Below are positions 4,908 to 8,403 of a stretch of DNA of 8,403 nt, piece after piece (position 1 is the stretch's first letter; every line of letters begins with the position of its first letter). This stretch comes from Bacillota bacterium (GTDB lineage Bacteria; Bacillota; Clostridia; Tissierellales; Gottschalkiaceae). The notes beneath the pieces were generated by a model that had not been told where the DNA came from, did no database searches, and saw nothing but the letters and a program-made list of their open reading frames with translations. The stretch is taken from NCBI GenBank assembly GCA_023420895.1, contig JAEZUY010000019.1, positions 1 through 8,403 on the forward strand, read 5' to 3'. The translations under genes and the position numbers were made by a program.

Positions 4908-5642
4908 TTAACTGTCTTTTTCTATTATAGTTCCGGACATAGCATCAATCTTATACTCTAATTCAGAACCTGACTGATCAATCACCTTTACTTCCATGAC
5001 TAATGTATTATTGTCTATGTTCAGCTTCCATTCGGAAAGACTGTAATTCGGTCCTGCATCAGCAAGAGCGGCATTCAAGAGAGAGTTCACATTTGGAACA
5101 TCTGAAAGACTGAATACTTCGCTCATATCAGTATCTTTCTTTTTCTTCTCTTCATAAACTATTTCGCCAGTTTCACCGTTTATTTTCATTTCATTTTTTT
5201 CATTGTTGGCCTTTCCTTCTACCTTATAAATATACGTTCCATCTTCTGTATCCAGTGATATTTTTTCAAGTGCTGAATTAGGATATTTCTCTGAATATAT
5301 TCTGTATGCATCATCTGCCGACAGAGTTACCCCTGCAAGGTCTTTAGAAGAGACTTCAGGTATGTCCTGAGCTTCTGCACTTTCAGCCTGACTGCTTCCT
5401 GAATTCTGCTGATTTACATTTTCCTGTTCTGTTTTAGGCTTTTCTTCATTTTTATCTGTTCCTTCCGCTTCAGCTTTCTCAGGTTCAGAACTGCTGCTGT
5501 TTTCTGCACTTTTATTAACTGCCACAGTTTCTTTCGCATTTCCGGACGCATCTGAATCCTGGATTTCATCTCCAGAACCGCATCCTGCAAGCATTCCTGC
5601 TGAAAGCAAAGCAATTATAGACAGTGTATATATCTTTTTCAT
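4908..5642 (-). CDS. PepSY-domain lipoprotein
   Basis: The 244-residue protein starts with a lipoprotein signal peptide (hydrophobic 5-17, lipobox LAGC, Cys21). A hydrophilic Ser/Glu/Lys-rich tether of about 80 residues (22-103) follows. Next come two PepSY-like units. The first (about 108-164) has the form LSADDAYRIYSEKYPN... ending in NGETGEIVYE. The second (about 180-241) ends in KIDAMSGTIIEKD. The repeated D/G-E-V/I-ending strand pattern is typical of PepSY. Such domains are thought to modulate extracellular proteases or sense envelope state, but no role is established for this protein. AGGAGG at 5650-5655 is 7 bases from the ATG. The gene follows bioA after about 140 bases without a clear terminator, and no convincing promoter was found, so it may be partly transcribed from the biotin operon. 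Confidence 0.82.
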   Translation of the reverse strand: MKKIYTLSIIALLSAGMLAGCGSGDEIQDSDASGNAKETVAVNKSAENSSSSEPEKAEAEGTDKNEEKPKTEQENVNQQNSGSSQAESAEAQDIPEVSSKDLAGVTLSADDAYRIYSEKYPNSALEKISLDTEDGTYIYKVEGKANNEKNEMKINGETGEIVYEEKKKKDTDMSEVFSLSDVPNVNSLLNAALADAGPNYSLSEWKLNIDNNTLVMEVKVIDQSGSELEYKIDAMSGTIIEKDS

Positions 5643-5666
5643 AGTTAATCCTCCTATAAACGCCTC

Positions 5667-5752
5667 ATTTTATGTTCTGAATAGCATATATATAGATACC
5701 CTATTTTCATCTTCTTGAACCAGTGCAGATATCTGTTTTATTCTTCTGAATA
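5667..5752. repeat. Pair of imperfect 16-17-base direct repeats upstream of the PepSY gene
   Basis: TTTTATGTTCTGAATA (5668-5683) and TTTTATTCTTCTGAATA (5736-5752) differ by one substitution and one inserted base. They lie 52 bases apart in the bioA-PepSY spacer. They could be a paired regulator site, or chance in AT-rich sequence. Confidence 0.35.
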
Positions 5753-5782
5753 CTATAAATCTGTTAAAATTATCCTCTCAGT

Positions 5783-6985
5783 TTAAAATTTATCGAACCA
5801 TGATTTCATAGTATCTGTAATTTTTACTATTTCTTCTTCTTTGATTATATATGGAAACATTGCATAAATATATTTTAGAAAAGGTCTGCTGAAAACACCT
5901 CTTTCATATGCAAACTCCTGATATCCTCTTATGATTTCGGAATTCTTTGCCTCTATACATAAGCATCCGCCCATTATTCTCACTTCTTCTATAAGAGGAT
6001 GAGAGAAATCTTTCATTTCACGTTTAACTATATTCTCTATATTTTTTATTTTATCCATATAATTTTCTTCTTCAAAAAGTTCTATAGATTTAAGAGCTGC
6101 AGCACATGCAAGAGGATTTCCCATAAATGTAGGTCCGTGCATTAAAGCATGTTCAGGATTTTCATCATAAAAAGCATTAAACACTTTTTTATTCGCTACA
6201 GTTGCGGCATGGCCAATATATCCTCCTGTCAGAGCTTTTCCCAGAACTAAGATATCTGGAAGAACTATGTCTGCGGCAAATCTGTTTCCTGTACGTCCAA
6301 ATCCAGTTGCAACTTCATCGAATATAAGAAGGACATCATATTCATCACAGAGTTCTCTTGCTCTTTCAAGAAAAGATATATCATACATAAGCATTCCGCC
6401 GGCTCCCTGAAGAAGCGGTTCAACTATAAGACAGCTAAGTTCGCTGTGATATTCTTCAAAAGCTTTTTCGAGCGCTTCTATTTCAGTCGGAATATGAATT
6501 ACATCTTTTTTGTCTCCATAAGCTTCCAGAACAAAATGATAATCTTCATCATCGCCTACTTCCATTGCTTTAAAAGTATCACCATGGTATGCGTGTTTCA
6601 GTGCCAGAACTTTCGTTCTTTCTTTTCTTCCCTGATTCATATAGAACTGAAGAGCCATTTTTAACGCTACTTCAACTGCCACACTCCCTGAATCTGAAAA
6701 GAATGAATAATCTAAATCTCCTGGAAGCCATTCTTTAAGTTTTTCTGAAAGCTTTTCCACCGGATCATGAGTAAGCCCTCCAAGCATTACGTGAGAAAAA
6801 TTTTTTACCTGAAAAATAATGGCCTCGTCTATTTCAGGGTGCTTATAACCATGAATAGTGCTCCACCATGAAGAAACAGAGTCTATAAGCTTCTTATCTT
6901 CAGTAAATAAATATACGCCTTCTGCATCTATAATTTTATAAGGCTTTTTCATAGTCTTCATCTGTTCATAAGGATACCAAATCAT
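5783..6985 (-). CDS. bioA: Adenosylmethionine-8-amino-7-oxononanoate aminotransferase
   Basis: BioA converts KAPA to DAPA in biotin synthesis, with PLP as cofactor and S-adenosylmethionine as the usual amino donor. The 400-residue protein has the family marks in order: WYPYEQM (3-9), SSWWSTIHGY (38-47), HVMLGGLTH (65-73) and SDSGSVAVEVALKMA (97-111), whose Ser-Gly-Ser binds the PLP phosphate. HAYHGDTF (131-138) supplies the ring-stacking Tyr. IVEPLLQGAGGM (187-198) and FDEVATGFGRTG (222-233) follow, with Asp223 facing the pyridine nitrogen. LGKALTGGY (248-256) holds the Schiff-base Lys250, then GPTFMGNPLACAAA (284-297) and RPFLKYIYAMFPYII (367-381). At 400 residues it is somewhat shorter than E. 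coli BioA, mainly around residues 145-180, but all catalytic parts are present. AAGGAGGA lies just upstream of the ATG. It is the last gene of bioYDA, 26 bases after bioD. Confidence 0.96.
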   Translation of the reverse strand: MIWYPYEQMKTMKKPYKIIDAEGVYLFTEDKKLIDSVSSWWSTIHGYKHPEIDEAIIFQVKNFSHVMLGGLTHDPVEKLSEKLKEWLPGDLDYSFFSDSGSVAVEVALKMALQFYMNQGRKERTKVLALKHAYHGDTFKAMEVGDDEDYHFVLEAYGDKKDVIHIPTEIEALEKAFEEYHSELSCLIVEPLLQGAGGMLMYDISFLERARELCDEYDVLLIFDEVATGFGRTGNRFAADIVLPDILVLGKALTGGYIGHAATVANKKVFNAFYDENPEHALMHGPTFMGNPLACAAALKSIELFEEENYMDKIKNIENIVKREMKDFSHPLIEEVRIMGGCLCIEAKNSEIIRGYQEFAYERGVFSRPFLKYIYAMFPYIIKEEEIVKITDTMKSWFDKF

Positions 6986-7011
6986 AATATTCCTCCTTTT
7001 TACCGTAAGTT

Positions 7012-7695
7012 TTAATAGTAAACTGATTCGAGATTTTCAAATGAAATATCCAAATCAGAATCTCCTTCTTTCACACAGGCAATAACTTTTGCTCCTGTTA
7101 TATATTCACACATTTTAAGATTGTCTTCATGCATAGTATTTCCCGGCTCAAAACGGTTGAGTATAATCCCTTTTAAGGGAATTCCTTTCTCTTTCATATA
7201 AAATGCAGTAAGTCCCGCACTGTTAATAGTTCCGAGCCCTGCATCAGCAACCATAATACATCCTGATTTACATAATCTTATAATATCTGAAAGCCATATT
7301 TCTTCATCATCAAATCTCATTGGACAGAGTATTCCTCCTGCTCCCTCAATCGTGATATAGTCATACTTATCGTAAACTCTCCTAAATTTCTTATACACAT
7401 TTTCAAGATTTAAAGGATTTCCCTCAAGCTTTGCCGCTAGATGAGGTGAAACTGCTTTTTCATATATATAAGGACTCATCTCTTCTATAGGCTGACTGAT
7501 ACCTGAAATATTTTTAACTTCAACTGAATCTCCAGGAATAAGTTCACCATTTTTATCTCTTTCATTTCCGCTCATAGCCGCTTTAAAATAAGCAGAAGAT
7601 TTTCCATTCTCTCTCAGTTTTTTTATAATCAGACCTGTAACATAAGTCTTTCCGATATCAGTTCCTGTCCCTACAACAAATAAGCTCTTTCCCAT
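7012..7695 (-). CDS. bioD: ATP-dependent dethiobiotin synthetase
   Basis: BioD closes the ureido ring of DAPA with CO2 and ATP to give dethiobiotin. The protein (227 residues from the ATG at 7695) opens MGKSLFVVGTGTDIGKTYVT, with the P-loop at 9-17. Lys38 in AYFKAAMSG corresponds to the substrate/ATP lysine of the family. EGAGG (117-121) and GIILNR (176-181) are the other expected motifs. Length fits the family. The start is uncertain. A TTG at 7713 and an ATG at 7707 are in frame, but GGAG at 7708-7711 abuts the latter. The ATG at 7695 gives the usual family N-terminus, though its ribosome site is 12 bases away. The gene follows bioY almost without gap, so the two are probably translationally coupled. 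Confidence 0.95.
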   Translation of the reverse strand: MGKSLFVVGTGTDIGKTYVTGLIIKKLRENGKSSAYFKAAMSGNERDKNGELIPGDSVEVKNISGISQPIEEMSPYIYEKAVSPHLAAKLEGNPLNLENVYKKFRRVYDKYDYITIEGAGGILCPMRFDDEEIWLSDIIRLCKSGCIMVADAGLGTINSAGLTAFYMKEKGIPLKGIILNRFEPGNTMHEDNLKMCEYITGAKVIACVKEGDSDLDISFENLESVYY

Positions 7696-7707
7696 TTTAA
7701 AACTCAT

Positions 7708-7711
7708 CTCC
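7708..7711 (-). promoter_or_regulatory. Ribosome binding site of bioD
   Basis: GGAG on the minus strand directly touches the ATG at 7707 and lies 12 bases before the ATG at 7695. Zero spacing argues against 7707. The longer-than-ideal gap to 7695 suggests modest initiation helped by ribosomes ending bioY at 7715. Confidence 0.4.
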
Positions 7712-7714
7712 AAA

Positions 7715-8326
7715 CTATATAATATTTTTTCTTCTCAAAGGAATCAGTCTCTTTCCTAAATATGCCGCAAGAATACACAGGAGAATGTCCCCTGGAACTG
7801 CCAATAAAAAACAGTAAAGAAACAGCGGCCACAGACCTATCGGATCTCCAAGATATAGACTGCTTATGAGCGAATAATATCCCATTCCGAATAAATAAAC
7901 TATTCCAAGCCCTATGAAATTCGCTGAAAGAAGACGCTTATAGCTCGGATCCTTATCTTTGTTGGCAATTTTTCCTGTAACAAATGCAGCTATTGCAAAA
8001 CCTATTATATAGCCGAAACTAGGATTGAATATGTAATTTATTCCTCCGCCCTGAGCAAATACAGGCAGTCCTGCCAGTCCTAAAACTATATAAACAGATA
8101 CGGCCGCGAATCCTCTCTTTCCTCCTAAAAGAAGACCTGAAAGCATAGTGAAAAGAAACTGAAGAGTAAATGGAACCACTGGAACAGGAATCTTTATAAA
8201 AGCTCCTGCAGTTATGAGCGCCACAAACATCGCTGTCAGTATCATACTCTTAGTTTTTTCTGATTTTTCTTCTTTGAAATTATAATCGCATTCATCTAAT
8301 ACTAAAGTTTTATTTTCATTTTTCAT
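7715..8326 (-). CDS. bioY: Biotin transporter BioY (ECF substrate-binding component)
   Basis: BioY is the membrane S-component that binds biotin and works alone or with the shared EcfT-EcfAA' energy module, none of which is in this window. The 203-residue protein has about six hydrophobic segments after residue 28. Family signatures are IPVPVVPFTLQ (46-56), GLPVFAQGGGINYIFNPSFGYIIGF (86-110, given here as a landmark in two halves: GLPVFAQGGG then the aromatic-rich Pro-Ser-Phe-Gly-Tyr part) and AVPGDILL (176-183). The N-terminus is unusual: 27 hydrophilic, mostly acidic residues precede the first membrane helix. The strong GGGAGGT site ahead of the ATG at 8326 supports this long form over an internal start at Met28. 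It is the first gene of the bioYDA operon. Confidence 0.95.
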   Translation of the reverse strand: MKNENKTLVLDECDYNFKEEKSEKTKSMILTAMFVALITAGAFIKIPVPVVPFTLQFLFTMLSGLLLGGKRGFAAVSVYIVLGLAGLPVFAQGGGINYIFNPSFGYIIGFAIAAFVTGKIANKDKDPSYKRLLSANFIGLGIVYLFGMGYYSLISSLYLGDPIGLWPLFLYCFLLAVPGDILLCILAAYLGKRLIPLRRKNII

Positions 8327-8348
8327 ATAAATACCTCCCTAAAATCAG

Positions 8349-8377
8349 ATATTAGCATATGAAAAATCTATTGTCAA
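8349..8377 (-). promoter_or_regulatory. Promoter of the bioYDA operon
   Basis: On the minus strand a perfect TTGACA (8372-8377) is followed by a 17-base spacer and TAATAT (8349-8354). The -35 lies inside one arm of the BirA operator. The leader to the bioY start would be about 16 bases. Confidence 0.75.
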
Positions 8378-8402
8378 CCTATTTTATTTTTATGGTTAAC
8401 TA
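8371..8402. promoter_or_regulatory. BirA (biotin repressor) operator
   Basis: TTGTCAACC (8371-8379), 14 bases, then GGTTAACTA (8394-8402) form an interrupted palindrome. Seven of nine arm positions are complementary. It matches the Bacillota BirA operator form TTGTTAACC-N14/15-GGTTAACAA. Overlap with the -35 box explains repression by BirA bound to biotinyl-AMP when biotin is plentiful. The site ends one base before the window edge. Confidence 0.85.
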
Positions 8403-8403
8403 T

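Noticed and set aside
5414..5614. Alternative minus-strand frame inside the PepSY gene
   Set aside because: It is a shifted reading of the low-complexity tether. The PepSY frame has the signal peptide, ribosome site and domains.
5726..5735. Perfect palindrome CAGATATCTG after bioA as a terminator
   Set aside because: It has no loop and no following U tract, so it cannot act as an intrinsic terminator.
6446..6664. Plus-strand frame inside bioA
   Set aside because: It is antisense to well-conserved bioA sequence and has no supporting signal.

Overview
The window is low-GC and AT-rich, with strong AGGAGG-type ribosome binding sites, CCA-encoding tRNA genes, lipobox lipoproteins and a BirA-type biotin operator. 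Together these point to a Bacillota (Firmicutes) chromosome, most likely an anaerobic Clostridia-type organism. I cannot name the genus from sequence alone.

Left part (1-1100): the first ~465 bases hold no protein gene. They carry two near-consensus sigma-A promoters in tandem, pointing left out of the window, with phased T/A tracts. This is the usual look of a ribosomal RNA operon control region, so an rRNA operon probably starts just beyond base 1. Divergent from it is a single-gene unit with its own extended -10 promoter and a bidirectional terminator. It encodes a tandem-domain bacterial microcompartment shell protein (BMC-T, PduT-like) that keeps the cysteine which holds an iron-sulfur cluster in PduT. 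No other microcompartment gene is in the window.

Middle part (1096-4023, all minus strand): three separate units. A Nudix hydrolase shares the bidirectional terminator with the BMC gene. A lipoprotein substrate-binding protein of the iron-siderophore/cobalamin class has no permease or ATPase beside it. A small class I SAM-dependent methyltransferase follows. The last two have recognisable promoter-proximal palindromes (cre-like and Fur-like) and hairpin terminators.

tRNA part (4121-4892, minus strand): eight tRNA genes transcribed in the order Asn-Met-Asp-Thr-Tyr-Gly-Gln-Arg, all with encoded CCA. A TTGACA promoter lies at one end and a strong intrinsic terminator at the other.

Right part (4908-8403, minus strand): a PepSY-domain lipoprotein, then the biotin operon bioY-bioD-bioA. 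The operon is driven by a promoter whose -35 box lies inside a BirA operator at the right edge of the window. It combines biotin uptake (BioY, the ECF S-component) with the two middle steps of synthesis (BioA: KAPA to DAPA; BioD: DAPA to dethiobiotin). bioB and bioF are not in the window. No clear terminator separates bioA from the PepSY gene, or the PepSY gene from the tRNA operon.

Most of the window is ordinary housekeeping sequence. The item most worth following is the solitary PduT-like shell protein next to an rRNA-type promoter region.
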